Shown here: positions 50,241 to 61,901 of the stretch, one piece after another
Layout: every line of letters starts with the position of its first letter
Position numbering within the stretch: position 1 is the stretch's first letter
From: RH-AL1 sp965198495
GTDB taxonomy: Bacteria; Pseudomonadota; Alphaproteobacteria; Rhizobiales; Beijerinckiaceae
Assembly: GCA_965198495.1 (NCBI GenBank)
Contig: CBDAPL010000001.1
Location: forward strand, 2,604,001 to 2,668,000
Reading direction: 5' to 3'
DNA: 64,000 nucleotides
The notes under the pieces: generated by a model
Told to the model about the DNA's origin: nothing
The model's input: the letters and a program-made list of their open reading frames with translations, nothing else
The model's database searches: none
Program-made: the position numbers and the translations under genes

Positions 50241-50567
50241 TCAGTCCACCTTCGTGAGTTCGTCCAGCTTTACGGTGCCCTTGTCGTCGCTGAACGCCAA
50301 CGACCGTTCGCCGCTATCTTGCTGCGAGACGCCGTTGATCCGATGGGAGCCGCTGTCGTAGGTCGTCGTCTCGCCGTTCTGCTCGATCAGCAGACGCCGC
50401 TTGTCCGGGAAAAAGGCGTAGCGCATGCCATTCTGCGAGCCGGACGAGGAAGGCTTGCCGAGATCTTCGGGCCACCACGCCTCGCCCGACGACATTGGTT
50501 TCATGGGCTCCATCGGCTTCATGGGCTCCATGCCCTTCATCGGCTTCATGGGTTTCATCGGCTCCAT
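50241..50567 (-). CDS. hypothetical protein: Met-Pro-rich N-terminus plus SSGSQN module
   Basis: 108 residues from the ATG at 50567, chosen for GGGGGA just upstream; the longer frame begins in the neighbouring promoter. Residues 1-25 are a Met-Glu/Lys-Pro-Met repeat (MEPMKPMKPMKGMEP...), with a Met at every third or so position. The rest (WWPEDLGKPSSSGSQNGMRYAFFPDKRRLLIEQNGETTTYDSGSHRINGVSQQ...GTVKLDELTKV) is collinear with the middle of the next gene's product. Met-rich segments can bind copper or silver, an inference only. Confidence 0.7.
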   Translation of the reverse strand: MEPMKPMKPMKGMEPMKPMEPMKPMSSGEAWWPEDLGKPSSSGSQNGMRYAFFPDKRRLLIEQNGETTTYDSGSHRINGVSQQDSGERSLAFSDDKGTVKLDELTKVD

Positions 50568-50651
50568 TGGCGTCCCCCGCGTTTGTCGCGTGTCAAGTCG
50601 CGCTGTCGCCGGTCCGTTCCGCGAAACGAGCGGATCCCGGCGACCTTCGCG

Positions 50652-51071
50652 ATGACAACGCGCGTGTTCATCGACGGCTGCGCCGTCAACCGTATCGCCC
50701 TGCTCAACCTCGATCCGGCCAAGGCCCTGGCCGGCACCGACTTCAGGCTGGCGATCACACCCGAACTCGAGACCGAGTACCGGCGGGCTCTCGACCACCT
50801 GTTCGTGCCCTCCTACGTCAAGGCGCTGGTCCGTGTCCTGCTGGAATCAAGCGAGCTCCACGGACGTGACACCCACCCCGGACGCGGCGCCGATCCGCGT
50901 CTCGCGGAGCTGTCGCGGCATGCGCTCGTCATCACCGACGACGCCAAGCTCTACCGACGCTGTCCGCATCCCGGCATGATCGCGTGGCCGGACGTGGAGA
51001 CGCATCTCAGGGCCGGCGACCCGCTTGCCGACGTGCTGCGACGTCGCGCGAGCGCCCTGCCCTCGTCCTAG
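50652..51071 (+). CDS. PIN-like hypothetical protein
   Basis: 139 residues from the ATG at 50652 (MTTRVFIDGCAVNRIALLNLDP). A first acidic residue in FIDGCAVN, an ELETEYRRALDH helix, and a third acidic site in ALVITDDAKLYRR follow the D-E-D spacing of PIN nucleases. No antitoxin gene adjoins it on the same strand. It diverges from the SSGSQN gene 84 bp away. The family call is tentative. Confidence 0.5.
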   Translation: MTTRVFIDGCAVNRIALLNLDPAKALAGTDFRLAITPELETEYRRALDHLFVPSYVKALVRVLLESSELHGRDTHPGRGADPRLAELSRHALVITDDAKLYRRCPHPGMIAWPDVETHLRAGDPLADVLRRRASALPSS

Positions 51072-51103
51072 CGCCGCACGCGAGACTGCCGCCGAGATCA
51101 CGC

Positions 51104-51274
51104 GGTCGCCAGCCCGTCAGCCAGGTACCGAGCGTGACAACGAGCGCCTTGAAGCCGGCCGCTTCGGCGCGACGCACGAGGCTTTCGGCGACCCCGATGT
51201 CCTTGGGCGTGTAAAGCTGGAAGAAGGCCGGCGTCGAAATAGATCTCGTTCTGGAAGTCGCCGTAGGCTGGCAT
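51104..51274 (-). pseudogene. lactate 2-monooxygenase/alpha-hydroxy-acid oxidase remnant
   Basis: The start MPAYGDFQNEIYFDAG resembles the N-terminus of FMN-dependent lactate monooxygenases. After a frame change the sequence reads FFQLYTPKDIGVAESLVRRAEAAGFKALVVTLGTWLTGWRPRDL, which belongs about 120 residues further along in that family. An internal deletion and frameshift therefore removed the middle, and the catalytic C-terminal half is absent. Confidence 0.65.
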
Positions 51275-51371
51275 GAAAGGCTCCTCTTGATCGAGCGCTA
51301 GCAAGCCCAGACTCGAACGACGGGACGCGACTAAGCCAGGAGACCGGTATCCTGCCTTCGATTCTGATCGC

Positions 51372-51400
51372 TTGACTCGCAATCGGAGTCCGGGAATCAA
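51372..51400 (+). promoter_or_regulatory. candidate imuA promoter
   Basis: TTGACT (51372-51377), 17-nt spacer, AATCAA (51395-51400). The -35 is strong and the -10 weak, as is usual for LexA-regulated promoters. The LexA box starts 5 nt downstream and would cover the transcription start. Confidence 0.45.
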
Positions 51401-51405
51401 TGAAA

Positions 51406-51420
51406 GAACAAAAACGGAAC
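51406..51420. promoter_or_regulatory. LexA (SOS) box of the alphaproteobacterial type
   Basis: GAAC-AAAAACG-GAAC, which on the other strand is GTTC-N7-GTTC, the direct-repeat LexA site of alphaproteobacteria. It lies 19 nt upstream of imuA, the expected place for SOS control of this cassette. Confidence 0.85.
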
Positions 51421-51439
51421 AGTGTAGCGAGGTGAGCCG

Positions 51440-52351
51440 ATGTCGCGAGGCGGCAGGTCGGAGCAGGTGGATCTTTTGCGCGGTGCCATCGCCCGTATCG
51501 AGGGCGACGGCTCCCTCGCTCTGGGATTCGGCGGCAAGGCGACCGGGCCCGTACCGCTCGGCCGCGGTCTCGCGTTGGACAAGGTGCTGTCAGGCGGCCT
51601 CTCGCGTGGCGCCCTGCACGAGGTGGTGGCGGCGCGCCCCGGTGATGCGGGCGCGGCATCCGGCTTCGCGCTGGCCCTGGCGGTCCGCTTCGCCGCCGCC
51701 AAGAACGAGACCAACACCGGTATCATGGCCAAGAGCGCGCCGGTGGTGTGGATCGTCGAGGATGCGGCGCTGGTGGAGAACGGCGCGCCTTACGCGCCCG
51801 GCCTGAGCGCGCATGGGCTCGATCCCGAACAACTGGTCGTCGTGCGCACCGCCAATGGCAAGGACAGTCTGTGGGCGATGGAGGAGGCGCTCAAGTGCCG
51901 CGCCGGCGTCGTCGTCGCTGATCTCTGGCGCACCAAGGCCTATGATCTCGTCGCCTCGCGCCGTCTGGTGCTGGCGGCGCAGAAGAGCGGCACACCGGGC
52001 CTGCTGGTGCCGGGCGCGGGCGGCATGGCGCAGGCGATCTCCTCAGCCGCGCGCACGCGCTTCGAGATCAAGGCGGCGCCGGGGCGGCACGCGGCCTCGG
52101 CCGCCGACCGCACGCCCCTGCCCGGCCGCGCCGCTTGGTCGGTCCGCCTCGCCCGCATCCGCGCGGGGCCGTCCGGCGGATCGAATGCCGGTTCGGGCTT
52201 CGATTGGGAAAAGTTCTGGCCCCTCGTCTGGAATCACGAAGAGGCATGGTTTTGTGATGCGTTACCTCTCCCTCCATATACCCCGGCTTTCGACCGATCG
52301 CCTGCGTCGGCACGCTATGACGTCGGTGAGCAGATCGCTCGCGTCGCCTGA
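51440..52351 (+). CDS. imuA: SOS mutagenesis protein ImuA
   Basis: 303 residues; GAGGTGAGCCG precedes the ATG. RecA-related fold: LDKVLSGGLSRGALHEVVAARPGDAGAASGFALALAVRFAA at the position of the ATP-binding region, then VVWIVEDAALVENGAPYAPGLSAHGLDPEQLVVVRTANGKDSLWAMEEALKC. ImuA works with ImuB and DnaE2 in translesion synthesis. Its last 95 nt overlap imuB in another frame, which couples the two. Confidence 0.93.
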   Translation: MSRGGRSEQVDLLRGAIARIEGDGSLALGFGGKATGPVPLGRGLALDKVLSGGLSRGALHEVVAARPGDAGAASGFALALAVRFAAAKNETNTGIMAKSAPVVWIVEDAALVENGAPYAPGLSAHGLDPEQLVVVRTANGKDSLWAMEEALKCRAGVVVADLWRTKAYDLVASRRLVLAAQKSGTPGLLVPGAGGMAQAISSAARTRFEIKAAPGRHAASAADRTPLPGRAAWSVRLARIRAGPSGGSNAGSGFDWEKFWPLVWNHEEAWFCDALPLPPYTPAFDRSPASARYDVGEQIARVA

Positions 52352-53882
52352 CGACATCGCTCCCATCGCCACCGTGACGAAAGTGAAAGGCGCGTTCCGC
52401 CTCGTCGCCGTCGATCGTCTTGCGGCGGCGCTCGGGCTGAAGCCGGGCATCGCCCTGGCCGATGCCCGCGCGATGCACCCCCGCCTCGATATCCGCGATG
52501 CCGACACGAAGGGCGACTTGGCGACCCGCGACGGGATCGTCGACTGGTGCCGCCTGTTCACGCCGCTCGCGGCGCCTGACGGCGAGAATGCCGCGATGCT
52601 CGACATCACCGGCGCCGCGCATCTCTTCGGCGGTGAGGTCGCGCTCATGGACACGATGGTCGGCCGCCTTGTCCGGCAGGGGTTTTCGGCCAGTGTCGCC
52701 ATCGCCGCAACGCCAGGCGCCGCCTGGGCGCTGGCCCGCTACGGCAATGGCCGCCGCCTCGTCACGGAAGGGACCGGCATGGCCGAATGCGCCAAGCTGT
52801 TCGCGCCGATGCCGCTCGCCGCACTGCGCCTCGACGAAACGCTGATCGCGCGACTGGGCCAGGCCGGCCTGCGCCGTGTCGGCGACCTGCTCCTGCGCCC
52901 ACGCGCGCCGATCGCCGCGCGGTTCGGCACCGCTATCCACCATCGCCTCGACGTGCTGCTCGGCCGTGCGCGTGATCCGATCTCACCGCGCTTTGAGGCG
53001 CCGGCCTTCGTCGCGGAGCGCCGCTTCGCCGAAGGCATCGCCCGGCGCGAGGACGTGGAGGCGACGATCCAGGCTCTGGCCTACGATCTCTGCGGTCTGC
53101 TGGCGCGCCATGGCGAGGGCGCGCGCCAACTCGATGTCAGCCTGTTTCGCGTCGACGGAATGGTGAAGCATCTTGCTGCCGGTACCAGTCGCCCGCTGCG
53201 CGATCCGCTCGTCATGGCGCGGCTGTTTCGCGAGCGGATCGAGGCCGCCGGCGAGGACGGGCTCGATACCGGCTACGGGTTCGACGTTGTCCAGCTCGCC
53301 GCTCTTTCGGCGGAGCGGCTCGATCAGGCGCAGCCCGGCTGGGGCGCGGCAACGGAATCTTCCGATATCGCCGATCTGGTCGATCGGCTCGGGGCGCGCT
53401 TCGGTCTCGGCAGGGTCACGCGGCTTGTTCTCGCCGACACTCATCGGCCCGAAAGGGCGGCGACGGCCGTCGCCGCCGCGACCGCGATACCCGTGAAACG
53501 CCGGGGCGCCACAGCGGTCCTGGCGCTCGCCGACATGGCCGATGTCGAGAACCTCAAGGGCTTGGAGGAGGACGCGATCTTGCCCGCGCGACCGATCCGG
53601 TTGCTGGATCGCCCCGAGCCGATCGACACGATCGCCGGGGTGCCGGACGGGCCGCCGCTGCGTTTTTGCTGGCGCCGGGTGACGCACCATGTCGCGGCGA
53701 TCGAAGGACCGGAGCGGATCGGGCCGGACTGGTGGAAGCGGGGCCAGGGCACGGATACGAGCCATACCCGCGACTATTTTCGTGCCGAGGATACCGACGG
53801 CCAACGCTTCTGGCTCTACCGCGAGGGCCTCTACCGCGACACATCCGAGCCGCGCTGGTTCCTGCATGGGTTTTTCGCATGA
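52257..53882 (+). CDS. imuB: Y-family polymerase-like protein ImuB
   Basis: 541 residues from the ATG at 52257 (MRYLSLHIPRLSTDRLRR). It has the Y-family palm and little-finger layout (MLDITGAAHLFGGEVALMDTMVGRLVRQGFSASVAIAATPGAAWALARYG; then the helix-hairpin-helix LIARLGQAGLRRVGDLLLRPRA). The catalytic DMDAFF of true Y-polymerases is replaced by SLHIPRL, as in known ImuB proteins, which are adaptors linking DnaE2 to the beta clamp. The C-terminal tail holds the ImuA/DnaE2 interaction region in relatives. Confidence 0.93.
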   Translation: MRYLSLHIPRLSTDRLRRHAMTSVSRSLASPDDIAPIATVTKVKGAFRLVAVDRLAAALGLKPGIALADARAMHPRLDIRDADTKGDLATRDGIVDWCRLFTPLAAPDGENAAMLDITGAAHLFGGEVALMDTMVGRLVRQGFSASVAIAATPGAAWALARYGNGRRLVTEGTGMAECAKLFAPMPLAALRLDETLIARLGQAGLRRVGDLLLRPRAPIAARFGTAIHHRLDVLLGRARDPISPRFEAPAFVAERRFAEGIARREDVEATIQALAYDLCGLLARHGEGARQLDVSLFRVDGMVKHLAAGTSRPLRDPLVMARLFRERIEAAGEDGLDTGYGFDVVQLAALSAERLDQAQPGWGAATESSDIADLVDRLGARFGLGRVTRLVLADTHRPERAATAVAAATAIPVKRRGATAVLALADMADVENLKGLEEDAILPARPIRLLDRPEPIDTIAGVPDGPPLRFCWRRVTHHVAAIEGPERIGPDWWKRGQGTDTSHTRDYFRAEDTDGQRFWLYREGLYRDTSEPRWFLHGFFA

Positions 53883-53900
53883 TGGACAAGGATACGGCCC

Positions 53901-57500
<3,600 letters not shown>

Positions 57501-57507
57501 TCCGTCA

Positions 57508-60015
57508 TCATCCAGATCTTCGGCAGATCGGGATGAAGCCGCAAGCCCTAGCGCCGGCCGAAACCACCACGGCCCCTGCCCCCACCTGGGGCGGGACGAC
57601 CGCCGCCGCCGGGACGAGCGCCACCGAATGACGGTCCGGGACGGCCACCGCCGAAGCCGCCGAAGGCGGGGCGCCCGCCACCGAAGCCGCCAGGCGCCGG
57701 ACGAGCCCCGCCGCCGCCGAATGCCCCCGGACCCGGACGACCACCGCCGAAGCCGGCAAAGCCGCCAGGCTGCGGTCCCCGGAACTGCTGCGGCGCTTGT
57801 CGGAACTGCTGCGGCGCCTGCGGAACTGCTGCGGCGCTTGCCGGAACTGCTGCGGCGCTTGCCGGAACTGCTGCGGCGCTTGCCGGAACTGCTGCGGCGC
57901 TTGCCGGAACTGCTGCGGCGCTTGCCGTACTTGCTGGCGCTGCTGGACTTGTTGCCGCTGACGCTGTGCCTGCTGGCGGGTCGCGTTCTGCCGCTGCTGA
58001 ACGCGTGCACGCTGTGGCTGCGTCCGCTGCTGCTGACGCGCGTCCTTCGCCCGTTGAACGACGGCATTGCGGTCGTTCGCCCTCGGCACGCGGTTCCGGT
58101 TGGGCGTCGCGCCGCCTCCGGCCGTGCGGCCGGCATTAGAAGATCCGGTGCGGGCGGATCGCGCCGCCTCCGCCCGATTGACGCCAGCTTGCTGACCGGC
58201 GGCCCGGGTCGCCGCCGCACCACTGGTTTTGCGGGACGTGTTGGCCGGTTCTTGGCGACCAGCCGCGGGCAAGGCACGGCCGTCAGCTCCTGGAAGACGC
58301 TGATTCGCCGAAACGCCGCCGGTCGCACCAGTGCGAGCGCGACTCGTGGAGGTCGCGCGCGCCCTCTCGTCGCGCAATTGCGCTGGCGTGGTGATGCCAC
58401 TTCGCTCGAGCGCGATGCTTCGCTGCGCCACCGCGCCCGGCAATCCGACGCCGAGATGCGCGGCGATCGCGCCTCCAACGGCAGCAGCCCCGAGAGCGGC
58501 GATGGGTATCGCCCGATGGATGTTGTTTGCCACCCCGTTCTTGTCGATCGCGACGCCATGATCGCCGCCACCGCCGCCAAAGGTGCCGCCGTAGAAGTAG
58601 TTGCCGATGGGGTAGGCCACGAACGGCGGCGGGTCATAATAGTCCGGCAAGGGCACGAACACCGGAACCGGGAGAAAGAACAACCCCACAGGCGGCGGAG
58701 GCGGCGGCAGATCGAGGAACGCGGCTGGCACCGGCGGCAGCCAATAGTCCGGCGGCGGGGGCGGCGGCGGAAAACCGTAGGAGGGGTCGTCGAAAGAGAC
58801 GACAGGCTGGTCGGTGTAGACGGCCTCGCCGGGCGGCGGAGGCGGCACGTCGTAGGTGATCGCCTGATAGGTCGGCGGCGGCGCGATGGCCGCCGAAAGC
58901 GTCTGGAGGCGCAACCGCGCCGCCGTTGCATGCGCGCCGCGCGGATAGCGGCTGAGATAGGACCAATAGGCATCCGGCGTATCGATCGATATCGTCCGGC
59001 GCCAGGTCTGTTCCTCGCGACGGACCGCGAGCAGGACGCGCACGCGCTTACCCAGGGGATCGTCGCTGAAGCTCGTGTTGAATTCGGTATAGGCCTGCAG
59101 CGTGTCGCGCGCAATCGCCGCATTGTAGGCTTGCTGAACGGGAAGGTCCTTAAGCGGCTTTGATTGCAAAGCGGACATCTGATCCGGCGTCGCGGCGGCA
59201 GGCGGGGCGCCTTTGCCACGATCGAAGAAACGGAAGGCCGCATCGATCTTCGTGGAATCCCACGGTACGACAGCGCCCTTCGTCTGCTCGTTCACGCGCA
59301 GGCGGACGCGATCGAAGATTTCGTCCGGCGGCAACCCACCCTCGCGCAGCATGGCGGCGAGCGATTGCGCGTAAACGCCGTAGTTGCCTTTCTCGGGCGC
59401 GGCGATCGTGCCCGGCGCGGCATTATAGGCGATCAACGATCCAGGGCTTGCGTCGATCAAGGCCAAGCCGCCCGCCAAAGGCGCTCCTTCTAACTTGAAG
59501 GGCGACTTGTAAGCGACATCGAAGACCATGAAACGCGCTTTGATGTTAAGCGCGTCAAGGGGCCCACTGAGGTCGGAAAGACGGACGGCGCTGATAGGAA
59601 TGTCGAGATCGCGTGAAACGCTCGCACCGATCGGCACGTAATAGTTATCGTTGCCATACTGCAGCGAATAGCCAGCGAGATATACGAAAGCGACGGTGTC
59701 AGGACCGGCATCGCCGACGCGTTTCAGGAACTCGGCGTAGGATTGGCGCAAGGTCTCGGCGTCGAGGTCGCGCGCTCCGACCACCTCGAAGCCGGCGGCC
59801 TGCAGCGTTTGCGCGATCAAGCCCGCGTCGTTGGCGGCAGTCGGTAGGGCGCCGGCGGCGTAGCTCTCGTTCCCGACGACGAATGCGATGCGCCGCTCTG
59901 CTTTCTTGGCGTTGGAGTTCGCGGTTTGGGCGGAAGCTGTATCGCCGAACATTTGTAGGTGGAACACCAAAGAAACGAGAACGGCCAGAAACGTGGGCAA
60001 GCGACGCAAGGTCAT
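57508..60015 (-). CDS. caspase-fold (peptidase C14-like) exported protein lacking catalytic residues, frameshifted in a repeat tract
   Basis: Start ATG at 60015. Signal peptide (FLAVLVSLVFHLQMFGDTASA), then a caspase p20-like domain: RRIAFVVGNESYAAGALPTAANDAGLIAQTLQAAGFEVV, VAFVYLAGYSLQYGNDNYYVP and FMVFDVAYKSPF. The catalytic GHG is GYS (Tyr116) and DAC is DVA (Ala168), so it should not cleave. A Pro-rich region and a Gln/Arg-rich stretch with RQAPQQF repeats follow. A one-base loss at 57802-57821 diverts the end; restoring it gives a Gly/Pro-rich tail ending GRGGFGRR with a stop at 57548. Family relatives with active residues are orthocaspases. Confidence 0.8.
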   Translation of the reverse strand: MTLRRLPTFLAVLVSLVFHLQMFGDTASAQTANSNAKKAERRIAFVVGNESYAAGALPTAANDAGLIAQTLQAAGFEVVGARDLDAETLRQSYAEFLKRVGDAGPDTVAFVYLAGYSLQYGNDNYYVPIGASVSRDLDIPISAVRLSDLSGPLDALNIKARFMVFDVAYKSPFKLEGAPLAGGLALIDASPGSLIAYNAAPGTIAAPEKGNYGVYAQSLAAMLREGGLPPDEIFDRVRLRVNEQTKGAVVPWDSTKIDAAFRFFDRGKGAPPAAATPDQMSALQSKPLKDLPVQQAYNAAIARDTLQAYTEFNTSFSDDPLGKRVRVLLAVRREEQTWRRTISIDTPDAYWSYLSRYPRGAHATAARLRLQTLSAAIAPPPTYQAITYDVPPPPPGEAVYTDQPVVSFDDPSYGFPPPPPPPDYWLPPVPAAFLDLPPPPPPVGLFFLPVPVFVPLPDYYDPPPFVAYPIGNYFYGGTFGGGGGDHGVAIDKNGVANNIHRAIPIAALGAAAVGGAIAAHLGVGLPGAVAQRSIALERSGITTPAQLRDERARATSTSRARTGATGGVSANQRLPGADGRALPAAGRQEPANTSRKTSGAAATRAAGQQAGVNRAEAARSARTGSSNAGRTAGGGATPNRNRVPRANDRNAVVQRAKDARQQQRTQPQRARVQQRQNATRQQAQRQRQQVQQRQQVRQAPQQFRQAPQQFRQAPQQFRQAPQQFRQAPQQFRRRRSSSDKRRSSSGDRSLAALPASAVVVRVRGHSAAAGLVRRLAASVAGAPPSAASAVAVPDRHSVALVPAAAVVPPQVGAGAVVVSAGARACGFIPICRRSG
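57781..57926 (+). repeat. 21-bp tandem repeat (RQAPQQF-coding), 7 units, one shortened to 20 bp
   Basis: Units GGAACTGCTGCGGCGCTTGCC begin at 57781, 57802, 57822, 57843, 57864, 57885 and 57906. All are 21 bp except the second (57802-57821, 20 bp, GCGCCTGC at its end). On the minus strand each encodes seven residues, so the short unit breaks the frame. Five units are in frame before the break. Confidence 0.9.
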
Positions 60016-60164
60016 CTCCCGGTTGATAAGACATTCAGCTAAGGAGGCGCCCTTGGGAAAAAGCAAGCAAACCCGCGGCTTCACATGGTCGTAGGCCCGT
60101 TCCCGACCAAAGCGACACGCAACCTTGAGCGCCGACAACGCACACCACGCAGAGACAAAGCAGA

Positions 60165-61031
60165 ATGACTGATCAGACCGTAGGAAATGTCGGCATCCAA
60201 CCCGCCGAAGCGCCGCGGCGAAGTCGAGCGATCTTCAGGCACAGCGTGTGGGTGCGGCTCACACACTGGGTTTGGGTCGTCTCGTTCGTCATCCTTTTCA
60301 TGAGCGGTCTGCAGATTTTCAATGCCCATCCGAGCTTGAACTTCGGAAACACCACCACCTTCGATCCAAACGCGACAGGCGCGGGCCGGCTCATCCTCGA
60401 CATCGACAATGATGGATCGAAGGGCGTGACGTCCGTGCTCGGGCACACATTCGATACGACCGGCGTGCTCGGCGTCTCGCAAGGGCCCGATGGCGCATCA
60501 GCCCGCGCTTTTCCGAGTTGGCTCACGCTGCCGGCGGTCCAGGACCTCGCGACCGGCCGGAAGTGGCATTTTCTGTTCGCCTGGATTCTTGCGGCTGACG
60601 GGCTGATCTACCTGATCTACGGACTTGTCAGCGGCCATATCGCGCGCGACCTCATCCCGCGTCTGCGGGATTATCGATCGATTCCGCACGACATCATGAC
60701 CCATCTCAAACTTCGCTTCTCGCATGGAGCGGATGCGCCACAGTACAACGCGCTGCAGAAGATCACTTACGCGGTCATCCTCTTCATCGTCCTGCCGGTT
60801 CTCGTGCTCGCCGGGCTCGAAATGTCGCCGGGTATGGATGCCCTCCTGCCTTGGTTGCGCTACGCGTTCGGCGGTCGACAGAGCGCGCGCACGATCCATT
60901 TCCTGATGGCTTGGACGCTCGTCGCCTTCGTCCTCGTCCATGTCGTCATGGTCGTGGTCTCCGGCCTCTTCAACAACATGCGCTCGATGATCACCGGGCG
61001 TGCCGCCGTCAATGAGGATCCAACGTCATGA
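60165..61031 (+). CDS. cytochrome b561/b6-type membrane subunit
   Basis: 288 residues with four transmembrane helices. It starts with HSVWVRLTHWVWVVSFVILFMSGLQIF (heme His in the first helix), has KWHFLFAWILAADGLIYLIYGLVSGH, then YAVILFIVLPVLVLAGLEMSP and IHFLMAWTLVAFVLVHVVMVVVSGL with two His about 14 apart. This is the di-heme b-type fold that passes quinol electrons to a periplasmic partner. A periplasmic loop (about 50-125) is unusually long. It overlaps the next gene by 4 nt (ATGA). Confidence 0.88.
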   Translation: MTDQTVGNVGIQPAEAPRRSRAIFRHSVWVRLTHWVWVVSFVILFMSGLQIFNAHPSLNFGNTTTFDPNATGAGRLILDIDNDGSKGVTSVLGHTFDTTGVLGVSQGPDGASARAFPSWLTLPAVQDLATGRKWHFLFAWILAADGLIYLIYGLVSGHIARDLIPRLRDYRSIPHDIMTHLKLRFSHGADAPQYNALQKITYAVILFIVLPVLVLAGLEMSPGMDALLPWLRYAFGGRQSARTIHFLMAWTLVAFVLVHVVMVVVSGLFNNMRSMITGRAAVNEDPTS

Positions 61032-61828
61032 GCGCAAAGCTCGATCGCCGTCTTTTCTTGGCGGGAGCGGCTGGTCTCGCTTTGTCCGGTTGCGACCGCA
61101 TCGCCAATACGAAGCAGGGTGAGGACGCCTTTCAGGTCGGCAGCGATCTAACCTACGAGAGCCAGCGCGCCTTGTTGGGGCAGCAACTGGCGCCGGAATA
61201 CGAGCCCTCCGCCATAAGCGCCTTTTTCAAGCCGAACGGCTCGATCGACCCGAAGGACCCCGCCTACAAGAAGCTCGCCGCGGCGAAGTTCGCGAGCTAT
61301 GCGTTGAGCGTTGGAGGCCTTGTCGCCAAACCGCGATCGTTCACGCTCGCCGATCTTCGTGCGCTACCGCCGCGAACCCAGGTCACGCGGCACGATTGCG
61401 TCGAGGGCTGGAGCGCCATCGGTCAATGGACAGGCGTGCCCCTTCACGAGGTGCTCGATCTCGTCGAGCCGCGACCGGAAGCGCGTTACGTCGTGTTCCA
61501 TTGCTTTGACAATTACAATACGGACTACACCACCGAGCCCGTGCAGGACGAAAACGCGTTGGACGGCGGCGGCGCCTCCAAATTCTACGGCTCGATCGGC
61601 ATGACGGACGCGGCCCATCCGCAAACCTTGCTCGCCTACGGCATGAACGGGCAGCCCCTGCCGGTCGAGCATGGTGCGCCGGTAAGACTGCGGGTGGAGC
61701 GACAGCTCGGCTACAAGAACACCAAGTACATCCGCGGTATCGAGCTCGTGTCGAGCTTCAAGAACCTCGGGGACGGCAAAGGCGGGTACTGGGAGGATCA
61801 GGGCTATGAGTGGTACGGCGGCATCTGA
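61028..61828 (+). CDS. Tat-exported molybdopterin-dependent oxidoreductase (sulfite oxidase-like)
   Basis: 266 residues. Twin-arginine start with a lipobox (LDRRLFLAGAAGLALSGC, Cys22), so probably Tat-exported and lipid-anchored. The molybdopterin domain begins YALSVGGLVAKPRSFTLADLRALPPRTQVTRHDCVEGWSAIGQWTGVPL; Cys124 in HDCVEGWS is the expected Mo ligand. It continues CFDNYNTDYTTEPV and LRVERQLGYKNTKYIRGIELV. No dimerisation domain follows, as in MsrP/YedY-like proteins. Operon with the cytochrome b, which would supply electrons as YedZ does for YedY. The substrate is unknown. Confidence 0.9.
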   Translation: MSAKLDRRLFLAGAAGLALSGCDRIANTKQGEDAFQVGSDLTYESQRALLGQQLAPEYEPSAISAFFKPNGSIDPKDPAYKKLAAAKFASYALSVGGLVAKPRSFTLADLRALPPRTQVTRHDCVEGWSAIGQWTGVPLHEVLDLVEPRPEARYVVFHCFDNYNTDYTTEPVQDENALDGGGASKFYGSIGMTDAAHPQTLLAYGMNGQPLPVEHGAPVRLRVERQLGYKNTKYIRGIELVSSFKNLGDGKGGYWEDQGYEWYGGI

Positions 61829-61901
61829 GCCTTAGGCTTCTTACCGTAAAAAGAGACTTGCCGTTCAAGGCGCGGAACCGGATAAGCGCTGACATCGCTC
61901 G

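Noticed and set aside
48387..50651. Long plus-strand frame leading into the PIN-like gene
   Set aside because: The upstream part is antisense to the oxidoreductase and SSGSQN genes. Only the portion from 50652 reads as a protein.
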